Origin: an uncultured Gammaproteobacteria bacterium
Lineage (GTDB): Bacteria > Pseudomonadota > Gammaproteobacteria > Pseudomonadales > UBA5518
Assembly: GCA_903928015.1 (NCBI GenBank)
Contig: CAIYPF010000143.1
Span: 130,980 to 194,979 of the forward strand
Length of the DNA stretch: 64,000 bases
Direction of reading: 5' to 3'
Made by a program: the position numbers and the translations under genes
Part shown: positions 36,298 to 46,203 of the stretch, one piece after another
How the letters are laid out: every line of letters starts with the position of its first letter
Numbering within the stretch: position 1 is the first letter of the stretch
The notes under the pieces: generated by a model
The model's database searches: none
Told to the model about the DNA's origin: nothing
What the model saw: the letters and a program-made list of their open reading frames with translations, nothing else

Positions 36298-37038
36298 TCA
36301 GACGGCCGGTTCTGCCGCAACCTCGACGAAGTCGTCCTTCTGCGGGATTCCGCTGCCATCGGAACGGCCGGCGGTGCAGGCATCCGCAATGGCGCTGACG
36401 TAGAGGCGAACGGCGCGGATGGAGTCGTCGTTGCCGGGGATCAGGTAGTCGATACCGCTCGGGTCACTGTTGGTGTCGCAGATGCCGATTACCGGAATCC
36501 CGAGCTTGTTGGCCTCGCTGATCGCGATGCGCTCGTGGTCTACGTCGACCACGAAGATCGCATCGGGCAGCCCGCCCATGTCCTTGATGCCGCCGATGCT
36601 CTGCTCGAGCTTGCCCATCAGGCGCGTACGCATCAGGGCTTCTTTCTTGGTCAGCTGGGCGAAGGTGCCGTCCTGGCTCTGCTGCTCGAGCTCGCGCAGG
36701 CGTTTGATGGAAGCACGGATGGTCTTGTAGTTGGTCAGCATGCCGCCCAGCCAGCGCTGGTTGACGAAGGGCATGCCGGCGCGGCGTGCTTCTTCCTCGA
36801 TGATACGGCTGGCGGAACGCTTGGTGCCAACGAAGAGCAGGCGGTTCTTGTTCGACGCCAGTTGGCGCACGAAAGCAAGCGCGTTGTTGAACGCGGGGAC
36901 CGTGTGCTCGAGGTTGATGATGTGGACTTTGTTGCGTGCGCCGAAGATGAAGGGCTTCATCTTGGGGTTCCAGTAGCGGGTCTGGTGTCCGAAGTGGACG
37001 CCGGCCTGCAGCATTTCTTTCATCGAAACGGTAGTCAT
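36298..37038 (-). CDS. rpsB: 30S ribosomal protein S2
   Basis: 246 residues starting [18 protein letters not shown], with [27 protein letters not shown] and [13 protein letters not shown] clear AGGTGATTT ribosome binding region precedes the ATG. It is the first gene of the minus-strand translation and envelope block and has a leader of roughly 190 bases. In several bacteria S2 autoregulates rpsB-tsf; no specific site was identified here. Confidence 0.97.
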   Translation of the reverse strand: MTTVSMKEMLQAGVHFGHQTRYWNPKMKPFIFGARNKVHIINLEHTVPAFNNALAFVRQLASNKNRLLFVGTKRSASRIIEEEARRAGMPFVNQRWLGGMLTNYKTIRASIKRLRELEQQSQDGTFAQLTKKEALMRTRLMGKLEQSIGGIKDMGGLPDAIFVVDVDHERIAISEANKLGIPVIGICDTNSDPSGIDYLIPGNDDSIRAVRLYVSAIADACTAGRSDGSGIPQKDDFVEVAAEPAV

Positions 37039-37379
37039 AAATCACCTGCAATGTAGGGTTAGGCCTCCACGCACCCCGGCAACCAACCCCTGGCCTCCCG
37101 AGGGAGGGGTATCAGGGGCACCCTGGCTGTCGTGCCGGTGCGTGTGTGTCGTTTACGGTCTCCAAACGCCTCTGCCGTCGGCAGGGTTGCGTGGTACCGC
37201 ACGCCCGGGGGAAACCCCGGAGCGGCGAGCCTTATAACACAGGGTCCACGACGGGCAGAAGCCGCCCGTGAAGCGGGGTGGCAAAGTCCCGTAATCCGCC
37301 ACAGGGCCGCGCAGAGGAGATCGGGGTGATCGGGTACACTCCCGCGCTGGCCAGCAGAGCAACCCGCGGACCTCCCAAA
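37039..37379. other. Divergent rpsB/map intergenic region with candidate rpsB promoter
   Basis: About 340 bases without a supported gene between rpsB (minus) and map (plus). On the minus strand TGTTATAAG (complement of 37231-37239) forms an extended -10, TGn-TATAAG. It is placed to give an rpsB leader of about 190 bases. The leader contains a tight CCTCCC/GGGAGG stem near 37094-37107 that could be a regulatory structure. No confident map promoter was seen. Confidence 0.5.
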
Positions 37380-38210
37380 ATGCATAACCCCGAGGGCGGC
37401 ACCCGCCCCACCACACTGCCGCCCACCGGCCGGATCAAGACGCCGGTTGAAATCGAGAAAATGCGCGTCGCCGGGCGCCTTTCAGCCGAAGTACTCGAGA
37501 TGATCGCGCCCTTCGTCCAGCCCGGCGTCAGCACCGGGGAACTGGACACGATCTGTCACGAGTACATGGTGAATGTCCAGCAAGCCATCCCTGCCCCCCT
37601 CAATTACCACGGTTTCCCCCGCTCGATCTGCACCTCGCCCAATCAGGTCGTCTGCCACGGCATCCCGTCCGAGAAAAAAATCCTGAAATCCGGCGACATC
37701 GTCAATGTCGACATCACCGTCATCAAAGACGGCTACCACGGCGACACCAGCGCGATGTTCCTGGTGGGCAAGGTGGACGCCCATGCCGAGCGTCTGGTCC
37801 GGGTCACCCAGGAATGCCTCTACCGCGCCATCGAACTCGTGCGCCCCGGGACACGGCTGGGGGATATAGGTCACGTCATCCAGCAGCACGCCGAAGGTAG
37901 CTACTACACGGTGGTGAGGGAGTACTGCGGCCATGGGATCGGCGCGCAGTTCCACGAGGAGCCGCAGGTGCTTCACTACGGAAGGCCCGGTACCGGCGAT
38001 GAACTGCACGAAGGCATGACCTTCACCATCGAACCCATGATCAACGCCGGCAAGCGCTTCACCAAGCTCTCGAAGCGCGACGGGTGGACGGTGGAAACAC
38101 AGGACGGGCGGCTCTCGGCGCAGTGGGAGCACACCTTGCTGGTAACCGCGAGCGGCTGTGAGGTACTCACGGCGCGCAACGACGAACCCTGGCGCCAGGT
38201 CCGCACATGA
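37380..38210 (+). CDS. map: Type I methionine aminopeptidase
   Basis: 276 residues. Metal ligands appear in VNVDITVIKDGYHGDTSAMF (two Asp), YCGHGIGAQFHE (His), FTIEPMIN (Glu) and SAQWEHTLLV (Glu). It removes initiator methionine. ATG 37380 is chosen as the first start after the intergenic region; it leaves a short extra N-terminus before the conserved IKTPVEIEKMR. Divergent from rpsB as in many gammaproteobacteria. Its stop overlaps the glnD start (ATGA). Confidence 0.94.
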   Translation: MHNPEGGTRPTTLPPTGRIKTPVEIEKMRVAGRLSAEVLEMIAPFVQPGVSTGELDTICHEYMVNVQQAIPAPLNYHGFPRSICTSPNQVVCHGIPSEKKILKSGDIVNVDITVIKDGYHGDTSAMFLVGKVDAHAERLVRVTQECLYRAIELVRPGTRLGDIGHVIQQHAEGSYYTVVREYCGHGIGAQFHEEPQVLHYGRPGTGDELHEGMTFTIEPMINAGKRFTKLSKRDGWTVETQDGRLSAQWEHTLLVTASGCEVLTARNDEPWRQVRT

Positions 38211-40900
38211 GCGAGGCAGCCGGACCGCTCGCCGAGTCCGCTCTGCGGGCCGCCTTCGCTTCGGGCGCAGCGCCGCGCGGGATCATGCGCACGCAACTGG
38301 CGGCCGTCCGGGCCGAACTCGACCGACGCTTCCTGGCGCGGGAAGACATCCGCCAACTGGTGCGGGAACGCGCCCGCGAAGTCGACGCGCTCATGCGCTG
38401 CCTGTGGCTCCACTGCGCCCTGGCGGGCAACGAGGGCATCGCGCTGGTCGCGGTAGGCGGTTACGGGCGGGGGGAGCTCCATCCGCACTCGGACATCGAT
38501 CTGCTGGTGCTGCTGTCCGATGACGAGCGGCGTGGCGAGCACGCGCAATCCATAGAGCGATTCGTTACGGCCACGTGGGACATGGGACTCATCGTGGGCC
38601 ATAGCGTCCGCACGCTCGCAGACTGTGCGAGCGTCGGTGCCGAAGACATCACCATCGCCACCAGCATGATGGAAGCGCGCCTGATCGCAGGCGACGAGGC
38701 GCTGATGCCGCCTCTGCGCGCCGCGACCGGACCCGACTGCATCTGGCCGAACGCCGAGTTCTTCCGCGCCAAGTGGGACGAACAGATCGCAAGGCACCGC
38801 AAGTACGACAACACCGAATACAACCTGGAGCCCAACATAAAGGGCTGCCCGGGAGGTCTCCGGGACATACAGACGGTTGCCTGGGTGGCGAAGCGCCATT
38901 TCCGCGCTGCGCGCACGCGGGAGCTCGTCGATCGCGGCTTCCTCACCGAGACCGAATACCAGACCCTTACCACCGGAAAGCACTTCCTCTGGCGGGTGCG
39001 CTATGCCTTGCACATGCTCTCGGACCGACCTGACGACCGCCTGCTCTTCGACTATCAGCTGAGCATCGCCAGGCTCTTCGGCTACGAGGACGATGAAAAA
39101 GGCCTCGCGGTCGAGCACTTCATGAAGGATTACTTCCGCTGGGTGCTGAAACTCGGCGTGCTGAACGAGATGCTCGTCCAGTTGTTCGACGAGGCCATCC
39201 TGCGCGCCTGCGAGCCGGTGCGGCTCCACGAGCTCAACCAGCGTTTCAATGTGCGCAACGGCTACATCGAGGCCGCACACGACCGCGTGTTCCGCGAAAC
39301 GCCCTGGGCACTGGTCGAGATCTTCACGCTGATGGCCCAGCACGACTTCATCAATGGCGTGCGCGCGACCACGATCCGGCTGATCCACCAGCACTGCCGA
39401 CAGATCGATGCAGCCTACCGTCAGGATCCGCGCGCCAATCGCCTGTTCCTGCAGTTGCTCGGTGCGCCTTTCCGGGTCGCCACACAGCTCGACCGCATGA
39501 AACGCTACGGCGTACTCGGCCGCTTCATCCCGGAATTCGGCCGCATAGTCGGCCAGACGCAGCATGATCTCTTCCACGTCTATTCCGTGGACTCACACAC
39601 GCTGCGCGTGGTGAGGAACATGCGCAGGCTTCTGCTGCCCGAGGCCAACGAGCGATTTCCCAGCGTGGCGTTCGCGGCACGCCGCCTGCCCCGCCCCGAA
39701 CTCCTCTACATCGCGGGGCTTTTCCACGACATTGCCAAGGGGCGGGGCGGGGACCACTCGGAGCTTGGCTCGACCGATGCGCACGCCTTCTGCTTGCGGC
39801 TCGGGCTGAGCCCCCGCGAAGCGAACCTCGTCGCATGGCTCGTGAGCAACCACCTGGTGATGTCCACAACCGCGCAGCGGCGCGACATCGGAGACCCGGA
39901 CGTCATCATGGAGTTCGCTCGCCTGGTGTCCGACCAGCCAAGGCTCGACCACCTCTACGCGCTCACCGTCTCCGACATCAACGCCACCAATCCCACGCTA
40001 TGGAACAGCTGGCGGGGGAGCCTGCTGCACGCGCTCTACGTCGAGACCAAGCGCGCCCTGCGGCGCGGCCTTGAAAACCCGGTGGACGCCGGGGAGCGGA
40101 TCGCAGAGACGCGCGCCTCGGCGCTTGAACTGCTCTCTGCGAAGGGGCTCGAGCAGACGCGGATCGCCGCCCTGTGGGCAGAACTGGGGGACGATTATCT
40201 GCTGCGGGAATCCGCCGCAGACGTGGCATGGCATACCGAAGCCATACTCGCCGCGGCCGACGACGAACCGCTGGTGCTGCTGAAGGAAGTCGGCTCCCGC
40301 TTTGACCCGGTGACGCAGATCTTCATCTACGCTCCGGACCGCGACAACGTCTTCGCCGTGATCGCGGCCACCATGGAGCAACTCGGACTGAACGTGCACG
40401 GCGCGCGTGTTCACTCCTCTACCAACGGTCATGCGATCGACAGCTTCTTCGTGCTGGAGCAGGACGGAACCCCGGTTCACCGCAGCGCGCAACGTAGCCG
40501 GGAGGTCCAGCGCGCCCTGGCATCCAACCTGCGGCGCGAAAACCTGGTCGAGTTGGTGCAACGACACACCCCGCGTGCGCTGAAGCACTTCAGCGTTCCC
40601 ACCCAGACACGACTGGGCGAGGACAAGGGACGTGGCTGCACGATACTCGAGGTCATGACCCCCGATCGCTCCGGGCTGCTGGCTCGCATCGGACGGGTGT
40701 TTCTGGCCAACGGCATACGCGTGAGCAACGCGCGAATCACCACTCTGGGTGAGCGGGTGGAAGACGTGTTCTTCATCACCGGCGCCAACGGCAAGCCGAT
40801 CACCGATCCGGATGCTGCAGATCGCCTGCAACGCGACATCCGCGCAGCCCTCGACGGCAACGAGACGCGGCAGGAGTCGCGCTCGCGCTCGGCACAATGA
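38207..40900 (+). CDS. glnD: PII uridylyltransferase / uridylyl-removing enzyme
   Basis: 897 residues in four parts: a nucleotidyltransferase domain with GGYGRGELHPHSDIDLLVL near residue 85, a central helical region with NIKGCPGGLRDIQTV, an HD hydrolase domain (LFHDIAKGRGGDHSELG), and two C-terminal ACT domains (the second with TPDRSGLLARIG). It uridylylates or deuridylylates PII proteins in response to glutamine. Sits between map and dapC, a familiar arrangement. Confidence 0.96.
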   Translation: MSEAAGPLAESALRAAFASGAAPRGIMRTQLAAVRAELDRRFLAREDIRQLVRERAREVDALMRCLWLHCALAGNEGIALVAVGGYGRGELHPHSDIDLLVLLSDDERRGEHAQSIERFVTATWDMGLIVGHSVRTLADCASVGAEDITIATSMMEARLIAGDEALMPPLRAATGPDCIWPNAEFFRAKWDEQIARHRKYDNTEYNLEPNIKGCPGGLRDIQTVAWVAKRHFRAARTRELVDRGFLTETEYQTLTTGKHFLWRVRYALHMLSDRPDDRLLFDYQLSIARLFGYEDDEKGLAVEHFMKDYFRWVLKLGVLNEMLVQLFDEAILRACEPVRLHELNQRFNVRNGYIEAAHDRVFRETPWALVEIFTLMAQHDFINGVRATTIRLIHQHCRQIDAAYRQDPRANRLFLQLLGAPFRVATQLDRMKRYGVLGRFIPEFGRIVGQTQHDLFHVYSVDSHTLRVVRNMRRLLLPEANERFPSVAFAARRLPRPELLYIAGLFHDIAKGRGGDHSELGSTDAHAFCLRLGLSPREANLVAWLVSNHLVMSTTAQRRDIGDPDVIMEFARLVSDQPRLDHLYALTVSDINATNPTLWNSWRGSLLHALYVETKRALRRGLENPVDAGERIAETRASALELLSAKGLEQTRIAALWAELGDDYLLRESAADVAWHTEAILAAADDEPLVLLKEVGSRFDPVTQIFIYAPDRDNVFAVIAATMEQLGLNVHGARVHSSTNGHAIDSFFVLEQDGTPVHRSAQRSREVQRALASNLRRENLVELVQRHTPRALKHFSVPTQTRLGEDKGRGCTILEVMTPDRSGLLARIGRVFLANGIRVSNARITTLGERVEDVFFITGANGKPITDPDAADRLQRDIRAALDGNETRQESRSRSAQ

Positions 40901-42108
40901 ACCCCGACCTGCGACAACTCCACCCCTATCCCTTCGAGCGCCTCTCGGCTCTGCTGGAAGGTGTTTCCCCACCCGATGGCGTGAAGCCCATTGCGATGCA
41001 CATAGGCGAGCCCGGACACGCCGCTCCGGCGATCGCTCTGGACGCACTCTGGGAACATCGGGACGGTTTTTCCAAGTACCCCAAGACGGCCGGTGAGCCC
41101 TGGCTCCGGGACGCGATGGCCGCATGGTTGCGAAAACGCTACGGGCTCGCCGAAAGCGAGATGCAGGCATCCTCGGGTGTGTTGCCGGCAAGCGGCAGCC
41201 GCGAGGCGCTGTTTTCCTTCACGCAGGCGTTGGTGTCGCGGGATCCTGGCGGCGCGCGGGTCGCCATGCCCAATCCGTTCTACCAGATCTACGAAGGCGC
41301 AGCGCTGCTCGCAGGGGCGAAGCCGCTCTACCTGCCTGAACTGGCGGAGCGTCCCGGCATTCCGGATTTCGCCGCCGTTGGCGAAACCGAATGGCCGGGC
41401 TGCCAGATGCTCATCGTCTGCTCTCCCGCCAACCCTTCGGGCGCCGTGCTGGGCATGGAGGATTGGGAAGCGCTTTTCCAGCTCGCCGACCGCTACGGCT
41501 TCGTCATCGCCTCGGACGAGTGCTACTCCGAGCTCTACCCGGACGAGTCCAGCCCCCCGATCGGCGTGCTTGCAGCGTGCAAGGCGCTGGGCCGCGGGAA
41601 TTTCCGCGGCTGCGTGGCATTCCACAGTCTCTCCAAGCGCTCGAGCCTGCCGGGCCTGCGCTCGGGGATGGTCTCCGGAGATCCCGATCTGCTGAAGCAG
41701 TTCCTGCTCTATCGCACCTACCATGGCTGCGCGATGCCCCTGCCCCATCAGTACGCCAGCGCCGCGGCCTGGGCGGACGAGACGCACGTGATCGCCAACC
41801 GGACGCTCTACCGCCGGAAATTCCACGACGTCATGTCGGAACTCGGCGACTGCCTTGATCTGCGCCTTCCCGAAGGTGGCTTCTACCTCTGGCCCCTTGT
41901 CGGCGGCGATGACACCGTGTTCGCCCGGGAATTGCTGCGCACGGAGGGTGTGTCGGTGTTGCCGGGCAGCTTTCTCGGGCGGGACGGCAAACAGGGAAAT
42001 CCCGGGGCCGGCCGGGTGCGCATCGCGCTGGTCGGGGAACTCGAAGAAAGCATCGAGGCTGCGCGGCGCATTCGACGCTTCGTCGAGGGACACTGGCGAG
42101 GAGCCTGA
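40897..42108 (+). CDS. dapC: Succinyldiaminopimelate transaminase
   Basis: A 403-residue class I aminotransferase. IGEPGHAAP, ASGSREALFSFTQAL, CSPANPSGAVL, DECYSELY and the PLP lysine in HSLSKRSSLPGLRSG are all present. It converts N-succinyl-2-amino-6-oxopimelate to succinyl-DAP in the lysine and cell-wall pathway. Overlaps the glnD stop by four bases, with dapD and dapE close downstream, so the assignment is firm. Confidence 0.93.
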   Translation: MNPDLRQLHPYPFERLSALLEGVSPPDGVKPIAMHIGEPGHAAPAIALDALWEHRDGFSKYPKTAGEPWLRDAMAAWLRKRYGLAESEMQASSGVLPASGSREALFSFTQALVSRDPGGARVAMPNPFYQIYEGAALLAGAKPLYLPELAERPGIPDFAAVGETEWPGCQMLIVCSPANPSGAVLGMEDWEALFQLADRYGFVIASDECYSELYPDESSPPIGVLAACKALGRGNFRGCVAFHSLSKRSSLPGLRSGMVSGDPDLLKQFLLYRTYHGCAMPLPHQYASAAAWADETHVIANRTLYRRKFHDVMSELGDCLDLRLPEGGFYLWPLVGGDDTVFARELLRTEGVSVLPGSFLGRDGKQGNPGAGRVRIALVGELEESIEAARRIRRFVEGHWRGA

Positions 42109-42188
42109 GGTCAAGGCCCCGCAGGGCACATCTCAAGTTGCTTCTGTTAAGCTCGTCACGGAACAGCAATCCAGAGCGAGCGCGATCC

Positions 42189-42539
42189 GTGCTGATCGTC
42201 TACGGCATCCCCAACTGCGACACCGTCCGCGCCGCCTGCAAATGGCTGCAGTCGCGTGGCATCGCGTTCGAATTGCACGACGTCCGGAAAGATCACCTCG
42301 ACTCGCGCACGCTCGAGCACTGGCTCGAGGCTCTTGGGCGCGAGCGCCTGATCAACAAATCGAGCGCCACCTGGCGCACGCTGGACAGCACGGGGCGAGA
42401 GCAGGTCGAGCGGGGCAACCCCGTGCCTGTGATCATCGCCAACCCCACCCTGATGCGCCGCCCGGTGCTGGTGGGCGAAGATCTGCTCCACGTCGGTTTC
42501 AACGCGCAGGACTACGAGCGCCTGTTCGCCAACTCCTGA
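42189..42539 (+). CDS. ArsC/Spx-family protein (YffB-like)
   Basis: About 116 residues, thioredoxin-fold, from a GTG start: LIVYGIPNCDTVRAACKWL, then LINKSSATWRTL and NPTLMRRPVLV. The single N-terminal cysteine in PNCDTV is typical of the YffB branch, which is not a proven arsenate reductase. Its function is uncertain. It often lies beside dap genes in gammaproteobacteria, as here, between dapC and dapD. ATG 42138 would add 17 unconserved residues. Confidence 0.85.
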   Translation: MLIVYGIPNCDTVRAACKWLQSRGIAFELHDVRKDHLDSRTLEHWLEALGRERLINKSSATWRTLDSTGREQVERGNPVPVIIANPTLMRRPVLVGEDLLHVGFNAQDYERLFANS

Positions 42540-42548
42540 GAATCCACC

Positions 42549-43577
42549 ATGTCCCACGCATTGTTCGCCTTGGGGCTGGGCACGGGCACCCGCAGCGCCA
42601 CCGGCGCCTGGCTGGAAGTCCTGTTCCCGCAGCCGATCCTGAATCCCTCGCCTGCCGTCGCCGCAATCATCCACGGCTGGGGCGGTAACGCTGAACTCCT
42701 CGAACCGGGCACGGAGGCCTTGCATGAACTCGCCACTGCGCTGGATGCGGCGGGAGAGAGCGCGCAGGCGGCCATCGCACGGGGCTTGGCAGGGAGCGCC
42801 GGTCTCGCGGTGGTTGTGGCGCTTCACGCGGATGTCGCGCTGCGCAACGTGCCCGAGGCCTACCTCAAGCTGCAATTGCTGTCGCACCGGCTATGCCGTC
42901 CGCACCAGCAGAATCTCGATGGCCTCTTCGGCGTGCTGCCCAACGTTGCCTGGAGCAGCGAAGGCGCCATCGCTGTTGCCGAGTTGCCGGCACGCACGCT
43001 TGCATCGCGGGCCGCTGGCCGCACGCTGACGGTTCATGCTGTGGACAAGTTCCCGCGAATGGTCGATTACGTCGTGCCCTCGGGCGTGCGCATCGCCGAT
43101 GGTGCACGCGTGCGGCTCGGCGCCTACCTCGGCGAAGGGACCACCGTGATGCACGAGGGCTTCGTCAATTTCAACGCCGGCACCGCGGGGCCGGGCATGA
43201 TCGAGGGGCGCATCTCTGCCGGCGTGTTCGTGGGAGCAGGCTCTGATCTGGGGGGCGGCTGTTCGACGATGGGAACGCTCTCGGGCGGCAACAAGGCACG
43301 CATCTCGGTCGGACGGGAATGCCTCGTCGGCGCCAACGCGGGCATCGGCATCTCGCTGGGCGATCGCTGCACCGTCGAGGCCGGCCTCTATGTGACGGCA
43401 GGCGCACGCGTTAGCCTGCTGGACGAAACAGGCACCGTGCAGCGGGTCGTGCGCGCGCGCGAACTCTCCGGCGGCTCGGACCTGCTGTTCCGGCGCAACT
43501 CGCAGAGCGGCGCCATCGAATGCCTCTCCAACCGCGCCGCGATCGCACTGAACGCGGCCCTGCATGCCAACGACTGA
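42549..43577 (+). CDS. dapD: Tetrahydrodipicolinate N-succinyltransferase
   Basis: 342 residues, the longer DapD type seen in Pseudomonas and actinobacteria. The N-terminal domain is followed by a left-handed beta-helix built of hexapeptide repeats (VRIADGARVRLGAYLGEG, then GVFVGAGSDLGGGCS, ISVGRECLVGANAGIGISLG). It transfers succinyl from succinyl-CoA in lysine synthesis. Overlaps dapE by 14 bases. Confidence 0.93.
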   Translation: MSHALFALGLGTGTRSATGAWLEVLFPQPILNPSPAVAAIIHGWGGNAELLEPGTEALHELATALDAAGESAQAAIARGLAGSAGLAVVVALHADVALRNVPEAYLKLQLLSHRLCRPHQQNLDGLFGVLPNVAWSSEGAIAVAELPARTLASRAAGRTLTVHAVDKFPRMVDYVVPSGVRIADGARVRLGAYLGEGTTVMHEGFVNFNAGTAGPGMIEGRISAGVFVGAGSDLGGGCSTMGTLSGGNKARISVGRECLVGANAGIGISLGDRCTVEAGLYVTAGARVSLLDETGTVQRVVRARELSGGSDLLFRRNSQSGAIECLSNRAAIALNAALHAND

Positions 43578-44721
43578 AGCACCCGTGGACACGCACTCAG
43601 CCACGCTGGCGTTGGCGATGGACCTGATCCGCAGGCCCTCGGTCACGCCCGAAGATGCCGACTGCCAGGCTCTGATCGCGGCGCGACTGCAGGCACTGGG
43701 CTTCGATGTGGTCGCACTGCCTTTCGGCGAGGTGCGCAATCTCTGGGCCGTGCACGGCAGCAGCGGTCCGCTGTTCGTCTTCGCCGGACACACCGATGTA
43801 GTGCCTGCGGGCCCGCTTGAACACTGGAGTCATCCACCCTTCGAGCCCCGGCTGGAAAACGGATTCCTGTGCGGACGCGGCGCCGCCGACATGAAAGGCA
43901 GCCTCGCAGCCATGGTGACGGCCTGCGAGCGTTTGCTTTCGCGGCGAAGTCTGTCCGGCAGGATCGGCTTCCTGCTCACCAGCGATGAGGAAGGCCCGGC
44001 CGTGGACGGAACCGTCCGCGTCATGGACTGGCTGCAGGCTCGCAACGAACGCATCGACTGGTGCGTGGTGGGAGAGCCCTCCTCCACCCTGCACACGGGC
44101 GACCTCATCCGCGTCGGTCGTCGTGGCTCATTGAGCGCCAGGCTGCGCGTCAAAGGTGTGCAGGGGCATGTGGCCTACCCGGAACGGGCCTTGAATCCCG
44201 TTCACGCTGCGGCACCCGCGCTGGCGGAGCTTGCGACCACCCATTGGGACGCCGGAGACGCGGACTTCCCGCCCACCAGCTTCCAGATCTCCAACATCCA
44301 CGCCGGCACCGGCGCCGGCAACGTGATCCCCGGAGAGATGCGTGTCGATTTCAATCTGCGCTTTGGCACCGCCTCAACGCCAGAGTCGCTGCAGCAACGC
44401 ATAGAGCGCTTGCTGGATCGCCACGGCCTGAACCGGGACATCGACTGGACGCGAGGCGCGATGCCGTTTCGCACTGCGGCCGGCGCACTGCGCGAGGCAG
44501 CAATCACGGCTATCCGCAGCCGCGTTGGCCTGGAGCCGGAACTCTCCACCGGCGGCGGCACATCGGACGGACGCTTCATCGCACCATACGGCGTGCAGGT
44601 AATCGAACTGGGCCCCTGCAACGCCACGATCCACCAGATCGACGAGCGGGTGGACGCAGCCGGACTGGACACGCTCAGCGCTCTCTACGAAGACATTCTG
44701 GAGCGGCTTCTGGTGAACTGA
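43564..44721 (+). CDS. dapE: Succinyl-diaminopimelate desuccinylase
   Basis: A 385-residue M20 metallohydrolase: FAGHTDVVPAGP (His, Asp), GRGAADMKGSLAAM (bridging Asp), SDEEGPAVDG (catalytic Glu), GEPSS, and the C-terminal metal His in the STGGGTSDGRF/IHQIDERV region. It releases succinate to give LL-diaminopimelate. Converges with rsmJ across 14 bases. Confidence 0.94.
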   Translation: MPTTEAPVDTHSATLALAMDLIRRPSVTPEDADCQALIAARLQALGFDVVALPFGEVRNLWAVHGSSGPLFVFAGHTDVVPAGPLEHWSHPPFEPRLENGFLCGRGAADMKGSLAAMVTACERLLSRRSLSGRIGFLLTSDEEGPAVDGTVRVMDWLQARNERIDWCVVGEPSSTLHTGDLIRVGRRGSLSARLRVKGVQGHVAYPERALNPVHAAAPALAELATTHWDAGDADFPPTSFQISNIHAGTGAGNVIPGEMRVDFNLRFGTASTPESLQQRIERLLDRHGLNRDIDWTRGAMPFRTAAGALREAAITAIRSRVGLEPELSTGGGTSDGRFIAPYGVQVIELGPCNATIHQIDERVDAAGLDTLSALYEDILERLLVN

Positions 44722-44735
44722 GCGCGACGGCGTGC

Positions 44736-45536
44736 TCAGGCGATACGCCGCAGGGCGTAGACATCGAAACGCGTTGATCGGCCTTTCAGGCAGAAGTCCG
44801 CCGCCCTTCCCTCGAGCGGCGGTGCGGCGGCAGGGCGCTTCACCACCACCCGGTGACGGGCAACGCCCAGCGCTGCAGCGAGCAGGCGGGAAGCATCTGC
44901 GTCATCGCCCACGAGTTGCTGGAAGAGCACCATCTCCTTGCGCACGGCGGCACTCTTGGCGCGCTCGGGGAACATCGGATCCAGCAACACGACGTCGGGC
45001 TCCGCCGTGGCGAGCCAATCAGCTGCATCTGCGTGCACGAGCCGGAGCCTCTGCAGGAACTGCAGCGACACGGCTGCATCGCTGGATGCTGCCCGCGCAA
45101 GACCGTCGGCAAGAAGTGCGGCCACCACCGGGTGACGCTCGATCATCGTGACCTCGCAACCGAGAGCGGCAAGCACGGCGCTGTCCGTACCCCATCCGGC
45201 GGTGGCATCGATCACATGGAGGCGCCGGGGCGCGGGCAGCCCAACCGCCCGCGCGAGATCCTCGCGTCGCGGTCCGATTCCCCGCAATCGGTGCAGCAGT
45301 GTTCCGGAGCAGAAATCCACCGCTACCGGCAGAGGCGATCCGCGACCGGTAAGACCGAGCGCAAGCCCCCCCTCGCTCACCAGCACGACACCGGTGGAGG
45401 GCAACCCGCGCCAATCGCCCGAGCGGGCATCGAGCAGTTGCAGCGAGAGTTCTTCGGCCAGGCCAACGGCGCGTGGCCAGGAGGGGAGGTCCTGGCCGGC
45501 CACGGCAAAAACGGGATCAGGCACTGGAGACTGCAT
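44736..45536 (-). CDS. rsmJ: 16S rRNA (guanine1516-N2)-methyltransferase
   Basis: 266 residues. The SAM site is VIDATAGWGTDSAVLAALG, then VTMIERHPVVAALL and VVLLDPMFPERAKSAAVRKEM, which is specific to RsmJ. It methylates G1516 of 16S rRNA. ATG 45536 (MQSPVPD) is chosen; upstream in-frame codons to 45650 are in the gap shared with the lipoprotein gene. Confidence 0.93.
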   Translation of the reverse strand: MQSPVPDPVFAVAGQDLPSWPRAVGLAEELSLQLLDARSGDWRGLPSTGVVLVSEGGLALGLTGRGSPLPVAVDFCSGTLLHRLRGIGPRREDLARAVGLPAPRRLHVIDATAGWGTDSAVLAALGCEVTMIERHPVVAALLADGLARAASSDAAVSLQFLQRLRLVHADAADWLATAEPDVVLLDPMFPERAKSAAVRKEMVLFQQLVGDDADASRLLAAALGVARHRVVVKRPAAAPPLEGRAADFCLKGRSTRFDVYALRRIA

Positions 45537-45649
45537 CAGCGAGGGAGTCCGTATGAGCGCGCGTGATTGGACAGCGTGCGAGATGCCCGCGCAAGCGCAG
45601 TCCTGCGATGGATATACTGCGGCCCGAACACCGCACAGGACCCGCGCCA

Positions 45650-46159
45650 ATGCCTACCAAACGACTGCATGCACTGCTCGGCACTCTGGCCCTGGTGATG
45701 GCGGGTTGCCACGGCTACTCCTACACGCTGAACAACAAGGAGGTCTTCACGCCTCCACGCCTCTTTGCCGACTACCAACTCGCGGATCGGGCGCTGCAGG
45801 AGTGCGTGCAGCAGGCAATCGAAGACCAGTCGATCACCACGGCCGAAGGGCTGAAGGATCTCAACTGCTCCAAAGCGGGAATCAGCAATCTGGCGGGCAT
45901 CGGCGCTTTCCCCGCGCTTCGCCGCCTGGGACTCGACGGCAATGCCCTCGCCAGCGTGGCACCGCTCGCCGCGCTCAGGAACCTCGAACTGCTGCAACTG
46001 CGGGACAACCGCCTCACAGGTTTCGAGGCCGCGTTGTGTGGAAAGCCCGGACGCAAGATCGCTCTCTCGGGCAATACGGCTTTCCGCTGCGAGGATCTCT
46101 CGCGGCTTCAAGGCTGCGGCGTGGAGTTGATCGATCGCCCGGCGCAGTGTCCTGGCTGA
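45650..46159 (+). CDS. Leucine-rich-repeat lipoprotein
   Basis: 169 residues with a lipoprotein signal peptide (lipobox LVMAGC, cysteine at about residue 20). The mature protein carries a few leucine-rich repeats: LKDLNCSKAGISNLAGIGAFPALRRLGLDGNALA, then LRNLELLQLRDNRLTG. Two late cysteines are in FRCEDLSRLQGCG. LRR lipoproteins usually mediate protein contacts at the envelope; no partner is evident. ATG 45650 follows AGGA, and a TATACT -10-like hexamer is at 45613-45618. Divergent from rsmJ. Confidence 0.82.
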   Translation: MPTKRLHALLGTLALVMAGCHGYSYTLNNKEVFTPPRLFADYQLADRALQECVQQAIEDQSITTAEGLKDLNCSKAGISNLAGIGAFPALRRLGLDGNALASVAPLAALRNLELLQLRDNRLTGFEAALCGKPGRKIALSGNTAFRCEDLSRLQGCGVELIDRPAQCPG

Positions 46160-46203
46160 GACCGGCGTCGCGACTGTCAGAGAGGGGCGGCGGGCATTCG
46201 GGT

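Noticed and set aside
37976-42129. Long minus-strand frames opposite glnD and dapC (533, 397 and 550 codons)
   Set aside because: They are antisense shadows of well-supported genes and have no recognisable motifs.
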